Shown: positions 1 to 11,450 of the stretch, piece after piece
Layout: each line of letters starts with the position of its first letter
Position numbering within the stretch: the first letter of the stretch is position 1
Source: Prostheceraeus crozeri
Lineage: Eukaryota > Platyhelminthes > Polycladida > Euryleptidae
DNA: 64,000 nucleotides
Direction: 5' to 3'
NCBI GenBank assembly: GCA_907163375.1
Contig: CAJQUW010015581.1
Location: forward strand, 1 to 64,000
Notes under the pieces: model-generated
Seen by the model: the letters and a program-made list of their open reading frames with translations, nothing else
Databases searched by the model: none
Told to the model about the DNA's origin: nothing
Translations under genes and position numbers: made by a program

Positions 1-889
1 CCCGCGTGATTCGATTTAAGTGTGCACTTACTGATTCACATGGCACATCCATGACCATCAGCTACATCCGGTCGTACAAACCAATGTCAACCCTCGGATA
101 CTTACGTAGAAAGTCAATCTTTTAGCAAAACCGAGTCCTGAAACCATCATTAGCACTGACCAATGTAGATTGCTGGCAACCTTTCGATGGAAATTGACTC
201 AACAGACGAAGTCACCCACAATAGCTCAGTTTACTCTTCTAATTTCAAAGGATATGATTCCTCTTCATCCTCAAAATCGCTTCCAATTTCGTTCTCCACT
301 TGTCACTGAAGCTCAACCTGTAATTGTTCAGCAGAGGCCCTTTTTTTTTTGTAGTGGATGATTTCTTTTTATCATTTGGATTCTTTACGCACTCTCCCTC
401 AATTGTTTGAGCAACCGACTCGTGTAGCAATCATGCTAGATCGTTCTTCCTCGTCGTCTTGGTAGCACATGGAGATCTTGCAGCAACCTGAAAATGATTG
501 AGAAGAATGGCTAAATAATACCCGATGATTACAAAAGTAGGCCTACTTTAACAAGAAAGATTTATATTTGAGATGACATAACTAAGGATATTGAGTTAAT
601 ATAATTTTACAACATAAAAAGAGCAGCAAAGGTGGTTACTACTAAAAAATGCATATGATATTTTTTAAAGTAAAATACGATTCGTTTGTAAATTCTTCTG
701 CCCTATAAAGTGCGCGGGCTATAATAATCTGTCATGAAGAACTTAACCTAAGAAAATTTCTATCGACCATAATATGAATGCACCTAAGCATTTTTGATTT
801 GTTCTTACCTTAGAAATCCTATGAATGCAGGAAGGTGACACGAAATCGATTGAGGTGCCCGTTTTTTTGAGAGATTTCGCAGAAACAAA
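1..889. other. AT-rich stretch without recognised gene
   Basis: I see only short open frames here, none with a recognisable motif. The last 50 bases resemble a degenerate first unit of the minisatellite that follows. Confidence 0.5.
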
Positions 890-1395
890 GGTGGGACTGA
901 GGTGGTTTTGCCGGCAGATTCATTGAGAGTCGCAGAGGGCATGTGTGTGGACTGAGATGCTGCCGTGATTCACTTGAGAGTCGCAGAGGGCATGTGTGAG
1001 GACTGACGGTGCTGCCGCAGATTCATTGAGAGTCGCAGAGGGCATGTGTCGAGGAACTGAGGTGCTGCCGCAGATTCAATTGAGAGTCGCAGAGGGCATG
1101 TGTGAGGAATGAGATGCTGCCGCAGAATCGTTGAGAGTCGCAGAGGGCATGTGTGAGGACTGAGGTGCTGCCTGCAGATTCATTGAGAGTCGCACGAGGT
1201 CGGCATGTGTGAGTGACTGAGGTGCTGCCGCAGAATCGTTGAGTAGTCGCAGAGGGCATGAGTGTGAGGACTGAGGTGCTGCCGCAGAATCGTTGAGAGT
1301 CGCAGGAGAGGCATGTGTGAGGACTGAGGTGCTGCCGCAGAATCATTGAGAGATCGCAGAGGGCGTGAGGCCTGAAGGGTGCTGCCGCAGAATCT
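890..1395. repeat. 51-bp minisatellite, about nine units
   Basis: A unit of about 51 bp recurs about nine times. Each unit contains GAGAGTCGCAGAGGGCATG, followed by a GAGGACTGAGGTGCTGCCGC segment. Units differ mainly by single-base insertions and deletions rather than substitutions, which may be true divergence or residual read error. A 148-residue minus-strand open frame over the array (repeating a serine-glutamine-arginine-phenylalanine-cysteine block) is just the repeat translated and is not called as a gene. Confidence 0.85.
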
Positions 1396-1599
1396 CGTAC
1401 AGGGCGGTCGGTAACCATTGCGGGAAACAAAATCGTCCTCTCCAAAAAACCTGTCTGTTTAAAGGCCATATGCCAGCTGCTTTAAATCAGACTGGATATT
1501 CTTAGCTGTTGCTCCCTTCAACCAAGCCAGATGCGAACAAGTTCAGCGACATGGTAGATTGAGAAATTAATGCCCGGATTGCGCATTCATCCATGACGT

Positions 1600-1905
1600 C
1601 ACAGCTTCATAATAGATAAGATTTCATGGGCCCAAACCCAGTAAAACATGTGACGTCAGCGGGATGTCATGACGACGTCCATTCCAGGATGCCCACGTAC
1701 GTCTTATTTGACAGTAAAACAAAGTGCGTCACAGCGGGAAGCATCACAGGAACGTCAGTATGACATCCCGCCGGGACATCCCACGTACGTCACAGCTGGA
1801 ACTCTCACAAGGACGTCAGTCTGACATCCCGCCGGGACATCCAACGTACGTCTTCAAAGTGCTCCTACGAGACGTCCTAATGAGTCACTTGACATCGTGA
1901 CATCA
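1600..1905 (+). repeat. GACGTC-rich repeat (copy 1)
   Basis: Dense GACGTC, ACGTACGTC and GACATCCC words are arranged in two to three imperfect units of about 70 bp. The best pair shares GACATCCCGCCGGGACATCC followed by ACGTACGTC. The edge reading CCCAGTAAAACATGTGACGTCA matches, in opposite orientation, the edge of the repeat at 5488-5665, so both belong to one dispersed family. GACGTC is also the centre of the cAMP response element TGACGTCA, but nothing here shows a regulatory role. Confidence 0.7.
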
Positions 1906-2847
1906 GACATCCCATTACCATACTTAAAACTAGTTTCAATCATTTACCCAATTATGAAGATAGCGAAAACATTGGAATCATCTGTGTATAATTATATTTT
2001 CGCAAATTATCTAAGTATTTCTGTTTGCATACACGTTCCACTTGAGACAAAAGCAGACGCTGATAAATCACGGATCCTTCTTCGATATTCCATTGACCTT
2101 TTGTAAGCACGACGTACCTGAAGCAAGAAACAGCAAAATTTTCATTAGATCACAAAAATTACATACACATAGGCATACATATACAACGCTCAAAAGAGAA
2201 ATCACTATATTAGAATATCAATATCTAATATGATGAAATTGCTCATCAGAGGTATCGAAATGCATGCCTATTGAATTTGAGTCACCGTAGAGAAGATGCT
2301 TCGACATGTAGGCATATAGGTCCTACATTGAATATGAACAATATATAATTCTGTATAGTTCGTAAAATATAAAATTTCTTTCATTGACATGAGGCACAAC
2401 TGATCCAAAATAAAAGTTTCTTCATGCTTGTTGCCTAAAATCTAGAGGCTATCGAAGCTAAATTATAAATTGAAGACATAATTAGAAACTAAAATTTAGA
2501 AAAACATACATTTTAAAATTCACATTGTCATTATATTTTGAATGCATGCAATGCTCTGCATCTGGACAGGGACACAATTTTGATATATTTTTGATTTTTG
2601 ACCATCTTCGGATATTTATCGCCTGTAAAAATTAGATCATGAATTTTAACATGATTTTGCATTCATACTGTACAACCCAATAAAATTTGACATTCATATG
2701 ATGAGAGAATTCCTTGTTTAGATAGTATTTCCTCTGTTTTTCAAGCAAATGCGGGACAAGCGACCACCATCTTCCGGCTATAGGCTAATTTATTTACACA
2801 CAATTAATTGCACAATCATGATAAAATTAATCATCAATAAATAAAAA
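1906..2847. other. AT-rich stretch without recognised gene
   Basis: Only short open frames of 60-70 codons with no family motif are seen. I find no RNA gene or repeat. Confidence 0.5.
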
Positions 2848-3151
2848 AAAGCCACTAGATTTATTTTGATAAAATTAAAAACTAATTCTTGCACAATGTC
2901 TTTCGCCCAATCTTATTCAAGTGCAAACGTGGACTGAATATAAAATACAAAATCTAGAATCATATAAGCATACTTCTGCAGTAATATATCTATGAACAAT
3001 CCTTTTGTTCATAGATTCATTGCTGTAGAAGTATGATTTCAGATTTTGTATTTTATATTCAATCCTGCATGTTTGCACTTGAATAAGAATGGACGAAATG
3101 CATTGTGCAAGAATTAGTTTTTAATTTTATCAAAATGAATTTAGTGGCTTT
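2848..3151. repeat. Foldback (MITE-like) with arms of about 150 bp
   Basis: Left arm 2848-2999 and right arm 3005-3151 are imperfect reverse complements around a 5-nt loop. The outer ends read AAAGCCACTA and TAGTGGCTTT, and the inner ends TCTATGAACAA and TTGTTCATAGA. Small indels and scattered substitutions mark it as an old insertion. It carries no coding capacity. Superfamily cannot be assigned, because terminal motif and target duplication are unclear. Confidence 0.8.
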
Positions 3152-4949
3152 AGTTATAAACTGAGTAAAGGGTAATCATTTTTTAGACATCATAATTATC
3201 ATCAAATAATAAACGTTTTGTTCTATTTACAACATAATACAAACATAACGTTTTATTATAATTAAATCGAATACAGGCCTATTTTATGTAGCCCAGAATG
3301 TGTTCCTAACCTTACAAATATGCAAATTATTATATTGTCATGTTTGCCAACCATTTCATAAAAATCAGCTAGCAAAAAATACATTGCATCCAATACATTC
3401 ATGAGAAAAGCAAATTATTTATTCATTCATTTTCGCAATAATTGATAACTTTCAACAAAATAAGCTTATTTGAATATTATTCAACAAAACTTATGTATGT
3501 GCACGCATTACGAGATTGCAAACTGATATGTGTGACGTACAATCGTCCAATTATTCAAATATACAGTAGAATCATAATCATTATCTAGATTTGCTTAATA
3601 AGCTTATACCTGTACCTTACATTATTACATTGTTACAGTACATTTAAATTATTCACTTACGTAAAAAAATCAATGCACAATCACAACATTTTGATCGTCA
3701 AAATGGTTGCCTATGCATTGTCATTTATAATCCTATGGTACAAACTTCAGTATTTTGCAGAAAACTTTAAGTATTATATTGATGATCCACACACAACAGT
3801 TCAATAACAGGAAGATGAAAATGTTCGAATAGCAGCGTTCCTTTTTAAGCATGGCAAAATGTATGTAAAGCCTCTAATTATGGTAAATTATCTTCGGCGG
3901 GAGGAACTAATCTGATTCCAATTCGAGAGCCACAAAATTTGAAACAAATTAATTGATATCAGATGATGCCATGTTTTATAGACAATTAAAATATTTTTTC
4001 TTTTATTTTTGCGATTTCATGAATTAGCTTCAACATTTATAATAATTTCGTGAAAATAGACGTATAACTAATCCAGTGCGTAGTTAATTCACTTAAACTT
4101 AATAAGAAGTGAAAAGAGTAGACATCTCACCTGAAAACTCCGGCAATTGATGATATCAATCATTTTGTTGTACTGCATTAGACTATTTTCTTGTCAGAGA
4201 TCACGAGATGAAATTCGAAGCCTTGGTTTTCACCGACTAATGTAGGAGATAAAGTCAAGTCACTAAATATGAGGTGAACCAAATCGCAAGATGTTTTGTA
4301 AGATGATAAAGGCAAAAGCTTAGTCGTCAACTGCTGGTCTGCAACTTGAAAATAGAAATAAATGATCTGTGAATTGATTGTGGAGGTCGAATATGGGTGG
4401 TGGATTTAAGTTCCTCCAAATGTCGAAAGGAAAGGTGCTCGAGGCGTCGTTTAAGAAAGTTTGGTCTAAATCGTAGACTTATCACTAAACCGTATCGCAA
4501 AACATGAATCACGTTCGATGCGCAGTGCGAGTAACATGAATGAAATGAAGGGACTGCTTGTACGGTTCCTCTCGCTGTCATGTGATTATCGTTAGTGACG
4601 TGTTGATTGAAGGTCATTCGCCCAGGCGGTAGTAGGGAAATAATCTGTGCGCAGTTCTCCTCTATTCAGAAATGAAATACGAGGGCTGTACTTAATGACG
4701 TGACCGCCAACGCTGGGATGCTTTTAAATCATCGAAAGACAGACTCATTCCATGCATCGAGTACGGGCACGAATGAATCCGAAAAAGAGATCCGTTGAAT
4801 TATGATATTGAAGTATTGCAATTGTATTCTATTCCAACTGCAATCGCAATATTGGGATTCATCAAATGCCATGCGGATAAACATGAATCCTAGTAATAAG
4901 AAATGCATGGGTAGAAATTAGTGATGAATTTTTACATTATGTTGTTATC
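3152..4949. other. AT-rich stretch without recognised gene
   Basis: The longest open frame (96 codons, minus strand, 4327-4617) has no recognisable domain and biased composition. I see no repeat or RNA gene. Confidence 0.5.
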
Positions 4950-5395
4950 GAAGATACATCGATTTTAGATAAAAACAAAGCAGAAAACAGATTGATGGGA
5001 GAATAATAAATAGAAGAAGAAAAAGAAGAGCTGATAAGGAAACAGAAGAATAAAAGGAAGATAAATGAGAGAAATGAGGAGACAGAGTAGAGGAGGAAGA
5101 ATGAGAAATCAAGAGAAAGGAGAGGAGGAAAAAGAGAAGTGAAAGAGAATATTGAAGAAGAAGAGAAATGATGAATTGGAACAAGAGAAGAAAATGAAGA
5201 GAAGTGGGAGAAATAGAAGATGAGGAAGAAAAGAATTAAGTTGAGAGATTAATAGAAATTGGGAGAAAGAGAAGAGGAAGAAGAAGAGAAATTATGAATG
5301 AGATCTAATGCTATGACAGAGAATCATTATCAGAAGAAAAAGTATCAAGAAAAGCGAGGAGATAGATAAAGTGAGTGAGAGATCGAGAGTTCGAG
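4950..5395 (+). repeat. Polypurine (GA-rich) low-complexity tract
   Basis: About 450 bp in which the plus strand is overwhelmingly A and G (GAAGAAG, AGAGGAGGAAGA and variants). A leucine/serine-rich minus-strand open frame over it is a composition artefact. Such tracts can form triplex DNA, but that is not shown here. Confidence 0.8.
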
Positions 5396-5487
5396 AATGG
5401 AAATTAAAAAAGACAGTCCCAAAACTTAGTGCAATTAAGTGGAATTTATTCATCATAGCGTAAACGTTATAATTTCATGACTCATCG

Positions 5488-5665
5488 TGGTTGTGGCTCA
5501 TTGATCATGTTTGTGGTCACACTTTGGATGTCACAGTGACGTCATATACAGGCGGTCATTCTGACGTCTTTGATGGGAGGTCACTGCGACATCCCGTTCT
5601 GGTCATAGACGTCTCCAGACGCATGATGACGTCAATGGGACGTCGCAATGACGTCACAATGTTTA
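5488..5665 (-). repeat. GACGTC-rich repeat (copy 2)
   Basis: Repeated TGACGTC, GGGACGTC and GACATCCC words, homologous to 1600-1905 but inverted. Its right edge reads, on the minus strand, CCCAGTAAACATTGTGACGTCA and directly replaces the C-terminal codons of the adjacent pogo transposase, so it either inserted there or marks a truncation breakpoint. Confidence 0.65.
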
Positions 5666-6677
5666 CTGGGAACACACTTATATCGAGTGGCTGAGTCTTG
5701 TGACTTGTGTGGGGCACCAGTGTGAGGATATGAATGTTGTTCTTTCTCGCAAATTCAAGTGATGGCAGAGACAGGTGGCTTTCGTGATTGTCCATTATGA
5801 GGAGTAGGCCTACAGGATAATCTGACGAATGCCTACAATGATCTTTGAAATGTTTCAATGCGTCAACAAATTTCTCAGAATTCATCCAGCCATTGCTTGT
5901 TGCTACTCCAACACTCCCTTCGGGAGCGTTTCGCAACATCAAGTTGTTATATTTCTTTCGCGGAAATACGAAGAATGGTGGTATGGCCTCACCAATGGCA
6001 GAAACAATGCAGCATACTGTTACTAACTCGCCTCTATCTCTGCTTGATATTTGTCCAATTTGTTTACTTCCCCGGGATGCTACAACTTTAGGCATCTTTT
6101 GAACCGTGGTGAAACCACTCTCATCCAGATTGTATATCTGTCTTCCCCTGAATTGAAATGACTGCAACACATGCTCAAGTTTGTCAAAGTATTCTTTAAG
6201 ACTAGCTTCATTGAAAGATGCGGCTCTGGCAAGTGATGTTGCTTCCGGTCTTCGAATCGACAAGTCAGGGTGACGCAGCATAAATCCATGCAGCCAATCC
6301 AGACCAGCTTTCTTATCAGCGTCCCAATTCTTAGGATGCCTGAGGCTATTAAAAACTGCCGTTTGGTATGCTAATTCTCTGGTTTGATTGGTTGTTAAAC
6401 CATAGAACATAGCTGAACAGGATTTTAAATATTCGCATATTTCAATTTCCTGTTCATCAGTGAAAACTTGCGATCTCTTAAAGTTTGTAGCAATGCTTGC
6501 CTCCGGAGTATTTCTGAGTATATCGACCTTTCTTCTTATAGTTGTGCGTGGGATACATGTTGATTGGGCGACCTTAAATGCTTTTTCGCCATTTAACACC
6601 CTTTCAACTGCTTTTCTTACATATTCTTCTGTGAAGGGTGTTCTACTCGCATCCTTTCGAGAGTACCTTCGCGGCAT
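5556..6677 (-). CDS. Pogo/Tigger-type DDE transposase, C-terminally truncated
   Basis: The 373-codon frame from the ATG at 6677 is intact. Residues about 15-55 look like a psq-type helix-turn-helix and 105-155 like a CENP-B-type DNA-binding domain (WLHGFMLRHPDLSIRRPE). The catalytic acids are D185 (NLDESGF), D296 (LIMDNHESH) and D332 (HKTQPLDISVF). There are 35 residues between the last two, fitting the DD35D spacing of pogo-like enzymes. From about residue 337 (near base 5670) the family sequence stops and the frame reads into the GACGTC repeat, so the normal C-terminus is missing. The element is therefore probably inactive; a domesticated use of the N-terminal part cannot be excluded. Confidence 0.9.
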   Translation of the reverse strand: MPRRYSRKDASRTPFTEEYVRKAVERVLNGEKAFKVAQSTCIPRTTIRRKVDILRNTPEASIATNFKRSQVFTDEQEIEICEYLKSCSAMFYGLTTNQTRELAYQTAVFNSLRHPKNWDADKKAGLDWLHGFMLRHPDLSIRRPEATSLARAASFNEASLKEYFDKLEHVLQSFQFRGRQIYNLDESGFTTVQKMPKVVASRGSKQIGQISSRDRGELVTVCCIVSAIGEAIPPFFVFPRKKYNNLMLRNAPEGSVGVATSNGWMNSEKFVDALKHFKDHCRHSSDYPVGLLLIMDNHESHLSLPSLEFARKNNIHILTLVPHTSHKTQPLDISVFPVNIVTSLRRPIDVIMRLETSMTRTGCRSDLPSKTSE

Positions 6678-6699
6678 ATTGTACCTGAAATGATGAGAT

Positions 6700-7020
6700 T
6701 TCGTAAGGTCTCAACGTCGCTACAATGTCTCATTATTTAATTTTGATATCAATAAATGACGTGACGGCCATTTAATATTCAAAAAACCGTAGCTATGTCT
6801 GATCTATTATCAAAAAACTGGATAAAGATAACATGCGATGACGAATCATATTCCATCAGGAAAAAATATTTACTTAAGTCTATGGTAATAGAATTAGGTT
6901 AAATAATCATGCAAATAAGAGGAAAATCAATGTGAGATCTCAAAAAATGCAAGCAATTCGCACAGTGACTAAAGCTTGGATAGGTTTTACGCCATGAGCT
7001 ATTCAAATGCTCTAGCCCGT
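6700..7020. other. AT-rich stretch without recognised gene
   Basis: Likely 5' flank of the pogo element. No terminal inverted repeat could be matched to a partner. Confidence 0.4.
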
Positions 7021-7034
7021 GTTATTTCAAAACA

Positions 7035-7441
7035 TGGGGAGACTTGGCCACTCTTGATATTACCTGGGGAGAATTGGTCAATTTATGGCCATGTCTCCCC
7101 ATGTTACGTCATTTACCTAACAATCGCATGGAATCTTTTTTAGCGAATATAGAGAATTATTACTAATAGATTATGAAAATAGGTTCAGACAGTAATATGA
7201 ACACTTACTTACAACTTTTGTGGTGTGATTGCTTCTCGCCGACAAAGCTCCGTGAGAATGAGGGAAAGTTTCTAAAAATGACGCTGAAATCACAATGTCA
7301 GTGTGTACGAAACACCATTGATTGACATCATCATCCAATCAGCGCTTCTGTACTATGTCGACGCATTCCCTTGGCAACACTGAGTGTCTACTTCGTCAAG
7401 TGAATAGTTTCTGAGATCTCAGACATGGCCAAGTCTCCCAA
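7035..7441. repeat. Possible MITE bounded by short inverted repeats
   Basis: GGGAGACTTGGCCA at 7037-7050 is exactly complemented at 7426-7439. A third related copy in the inverted sense (TGGCCATGTCTCCCC) lies at 7085-7099. There is no open frame and no clear target duplication, so this is a tentative non-autonomous element of about 400 bp. Confidence 0.4.
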
Positions 7442-10400
7442 CCCTCCCCTACCTCTATTCTAAAGCAAGATTCACGTTATCCCAAACGGTGTCTGTGTGA
7501 TAATCAAAAATGCTACCAAATTAGCACAAGCCACTGCTGGTGGCAAAGGAATGTTCAAAAATCCGCGGACGGAACTCGCAGTGCTACGATCGCTTTAATC
7601 GAAATAATGATGAAATCAAGAGTTTTAGACCCATTCTATTGGTGTGTACCTGCCTCGGCTGCGCGAAGCGCCCCAATTATAGGGCGCATCACAAAAATCA
7701 AAACTTTCAAAATTTTCGGGAAAATTTTCATCACTATCTTAGGTGTAGAAACCTGCTGGCACAATGTTTTTGAAGGTCTTCTATCGGTTGTTCGTGCTTC
7801 CGCATGTCTTGATTGTGTATTTTGGAAAAAAAATAGTGGCGGTGCTAACTTCACATCACCGCCATGTCGAACTTTCGAGTAGCGATTTCTCCTAAACTAG
7901 GTGGAAATCTCTCAAAAGAATGGGTGGCACATGCTGGCACACACCAAATGCATCGACCCGTTAGGCTAATTTGAGTGGCACAATCCATTTTGAAGATGGC
8001 GGTGCTCAACACACGTCACCTATCAACCTCAAACCCATAGATAGCTATAGTCATCCATGCTCCGACCAAATCAATAGACAGTAAATCAAGAAAAAAAGAG
8101 AGCTATCCAGCATTCAAATACTCAATGGAGTATCATAATGGAGCACGCGTGAATTTCGAGGATTGCAGCCTTGTATGGCATGGCAAATCGCAATAAGTCA
8201 GGCATTTAAATCAGTTCATGCACCTTTCTTTATGTATTTCGTGAAAAGCTATCAATTTTCCATGAAATACGGTGTATTTCTAATATTCACTGTTATCACG
8301 CAATCTGGAATCAGTCGGAACACCGTTTCGATTCGCTATCACCCATACATATGAATTAATCGATATAAAAATATACTTTACATCCAGATAATACATTTCA
8401 AAATTTCATATTTTTTGACTGAATAAAAAATAATTCGAACATAATTGAAATAATACACCGATTGAATTCTGATGCAACCTCCACCCTCTGTTTTCGCAAC
8501 TATGTGATGCATGAAAAAATTACGCAGTTAAAAAGACAGCAGACAAACAGTCAGCCATGATACTCGAAGTTTGATGAAAAAATTTACAGCCGAAAAGAAC
8601 TAAGTTATTTCAAATTAGAACATTTGCTTGTGGTTGTTTCCAATGCGTACATTTTCAGTCATTAAGTAAAACTATTATTTACTTTCACATCAAGTATGCA
8701 TTTAGTTTGAAACAGTATACAGGTCTGATATAGAATGTCACTGGTAATTCATAAACAATGCATATATTTCCGGGGACAAAATATTCCTGTATTTATACAT
8801 TAGGATGTATTTTGAAAACAAATTCTCTTAGATCGACTCTTCAACATTTCTTCACATCAAGCTCAAATATTGAACTCTTCATAAATGTACACGAGCGTGA
8901 CATTAAAAATGAATGACGCTTATGTATTTCGATATAAATTCACAAAAAATAAAAACAAACCCGGGTCCATTTTGTTTACGATAGAGAAGTTTGTGCATTG
9001 ATAAGGCTTGTAGAACTATCAACCTTGACGTAAACTCATACTTTATAGCCGAAAAAATAAGTAAATGTATCTGTTTTTAGACAAATTATTGAATTATGTT
9101 AACTATCAAGTGATAGGTACAATTGCGCGCAAATGAGTAAAAGCCAATAGCCAACGTGAGCAGCGTACAACCATGATGACTATTTGATAGTAGAGCCTGC
9201 AGCCTTGTTCATCTTGCTGAAGTTGTTTTATTTACTAGGCTAATATTTTGCTAAATCCCAGAGCAACATTTAAGGCTCATTGAAAAAATGTACTAAAACA
9301 ACGATTTCAAAATAATGCATTGAGTTTTTAAGATAGTAACATGTTTTCATAACTAATTTCACTGTAGCACCCTATGGAATCTTGATGATATATTTCCGTG
9401 CTGATATGTGGTTGATCCAATTAATTCAACTATCAGTCTAGCTTTCCATACGTACTATTTGTGACAACATTGTAATATCTGAAAATGTGAAATTTTAAAG
9501 ACATTATGAGGACGTTGTCAAGATAACTGGTTGAGGTAAAAATGCAGAATTACGAAACCAAAGCTAATAGGAGCGTATTGAAACGAACATAATTTCAGAG
9601 CTTGTTTCTAGTTTCGGTCACATATTTCTCTTATTTTCTGCTCATTATTTACAAGTAATTAAGGTCTGGTTTTAAATGAGAAGCTAGAACTCAAATCAGC
9701 CGGAATTAACAAAGAGCTTTCGATGCAGCAGATGTCCTGTTTCGTAAATCGCATGTGCCCGTGATTTGAAATTGATGTAAATTGCAATGTTTAAGCTCCT
9801 CTTTCCTAATATCGTCTTCATTCTTGTCGTATGTTAATACTCGTCACTCACTCTTTCCAAATAAGCTGTTGGTGTCAAGTCAAAATGGTTTTCGTGCACA
9901 ATAATCTACATAATTATCTTGACAAAACTGTCCAAGGGAAAGACACAAAATAACATTTTAATCGCAAGAACGATTTCACCAGCATAGAAAACCTAGATTT
10001 ATGTTAAAATTGTAGAACAAAACTCAATACCCTCTGACAGCTTGAACGCAGCCTGCTTAAGCCTACTGTCAAAGAAAGGCGAATGTCAGAGACTATTGAC
10101 TTTCTGGCAAAAATGTTATGATTAACCGACGTTTTAGATGTTGCTGAAATCGTTTCTGTTACTTAAATTCCCGTTTCTCGGTTTCCCTGGCACAGTTTTA
10201 CAAAACCAAGTTTTGGGATGACCTGGAACCACTTATTTTGATTGTCAATTCATCCACCGGCAGAATCCGAAAGTTTCACTGCGCACGTGACTAAGGTAAT
10301 AAACGTAAAAGCAAAATGTACACTAATCATGAGCATTTTGACATTACAATTATATCAGGTAACTATATTTATGCAGACACATTTACTCATACTCTGAATG

Positions 10401-10503
10401 ATGCTATATTGGTCGATCTTCCTAATTGTTCAACAACAATCTCCAATTTCAAATGCCAGATAAGAGACATACACAATAGTAAAATACTGCGAAATCAGTA
10501 CGA
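7442..10503. other. Long non-coding AT-rich stretch
   Basis: Apart from three short frames near 7540-7880 without recognisable motifs, I find nothing. Its right part is the 3' flank of the phosphatase gene. I could not place a convincing minus-strand polyadenylation signal close to the stop codon. Confidence 0.45.
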
Positions 10504-11433
10504 TTAATTTGTTCTGTTCCTGTTATAAGGGAGACCACCTCTATTCATATGACGTCCACGATTATACGGATTGAAGAAGCTTCTTCGATTCCGTCGTGTT
10601 TCATGACTTGAAACTGATCTATCATGATGCCAACTACCAGCATTCATTGGATAAGGAAAATCGCAATGACGGCCGGAAAACGACGAATTAGTGAAGCTAT
10701 TTCGATTATCGTGACCATTATCGTTATGTGCTGATTTGTACGGATTTAAAGCTGCAAATCGGCTGCCACCATAACGATTTGAGTTGTAGCCGTTTGTCAG
10801 TGAATTCACACTATCAGTATTAGATGTACCGTCGATATGTAGACAATTTACTCGATCTCTTATACTCGGAAATTCGAATCCATTACCAGAAACTCGTTTC
10901 TGTTCACGTAGAGATGCAAGATACAGTGGTCGTTCAATAGGGTGCCCTCTACCATCAGCAAATGCAGATATCGCCTCTGCAGGGGTCATATCTAATTCAT
11001 GGATCATATAATGACACAGAATATATCCAGTTCGATTAACTCCGTGGGTACAATGTACGGCAATAACACTGTCAGGCGGAGCAGTATCAATGAAATATTT
11101 CACTGCGTTCGTGAACTCCCTAAGCACAGACATATTAGGTATCACATGTCCCTCAGTGAATATCTTTTTATGCACTATTCCATTGCTTTCAAACTCCATT
11201 CCATTGTAATATCTTGTCGTATATGTCAAATCGATTACCATTCCAATTTTCAAGTTTTTGTCACTGCATAGTTGCATGAAGTTTTTAGGACTGAACTGCT
11301 GACTGGGATCCTCCAAATGAATATTCAAATGCTCCTTCAAGGGAACTTTAAATGGTAAAAATCTTGTGCCCCGAATGACTTCATGAAAAGGCCGATAATC
11401 GGTCCAACGATCAGGAATTTTGGATTTCGGCAT
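10504..11433 (-). CDS. DUSP11: DUSP11/PIR1-like RNA 5'-phosphatase
   Basis: This 309-residue frame matches the RNA 5'-triphosphatase branch of dual-specificity phosphatases, which remove 5' phosphates from RNA in the nucleus. The signature HCTHGVNRTGY lies at residues 127-137, with catalytic C128 and R134 of the HCx5R loop. The N-terminus IPDRWTDY, VIDLTYTTRYY near residue 67 and GRGHPIERPLY after the loop are family features. The C-terminal 100 residues are N-, R-, S- and G-rich, as expected for the low-complexity tail. I chose the ATG at 11431-11433; the preceding TTG is not a usual animal start. A pyrimidine stretch ending in AG at 11441 suggests a 5' UTR intron just upstream. No frameshift is present and length is close to vertebrate DUSP11. 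It could be a single-exon gene or an intact retrocopy. Confidence 0.9.
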   Translation of the reverse strand: MPKSKIPDRWTDYRPFHEVIRGTRFLPFKVPLKEHLNIHLEDPSQQFSPKNFMQLCSDKNLKIGMVIDLTYTTRYYNGMEFESNGIVHKKIFTEGHVIPNMSVLREFTNAVKYFIDTAPPDSVIAVHCTHGVNRTGYILCHYMIHELDMTPAEAISAFADGRGHPIERPLYLASLREQKRVSGNGFEFPSIRDRVNCLHIDGTSNTDSVNSLTNGYNSNRYGGSRFAALNPYKSAHNDNGHDNRNSFTNSSFSGRHCDFPYPMNAGSWHHDRSVSSHETRRNRRSFFNPYNRGRHMNRGGLPYNRNRTN

Positions 11434-11450
11434 CAATGGTCTGAAAATAC
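11434..11450 (-). promoter_or_regulatory. Candidate splice acceptor before the phosphatase start
   Basis: On the minus strand GTATTTTCAG ends at 11441, eight bases before the ATG. It would place a non-coding first exon further right. No matching first exon was identified. Confidence 0.4.

Noticed and set aside
1023-1469. A 148-codon minus-strand frame
   Set aside because: It is the translation of the 51-bp minisatellite, with repeated motifs and unit-length periodicity.
4945-5184. A leucine/serine-rich membrane-like frame on the minus strand
   Set aside because: It is produced by the polypurine tract on the other strand; no start context or family similarity.
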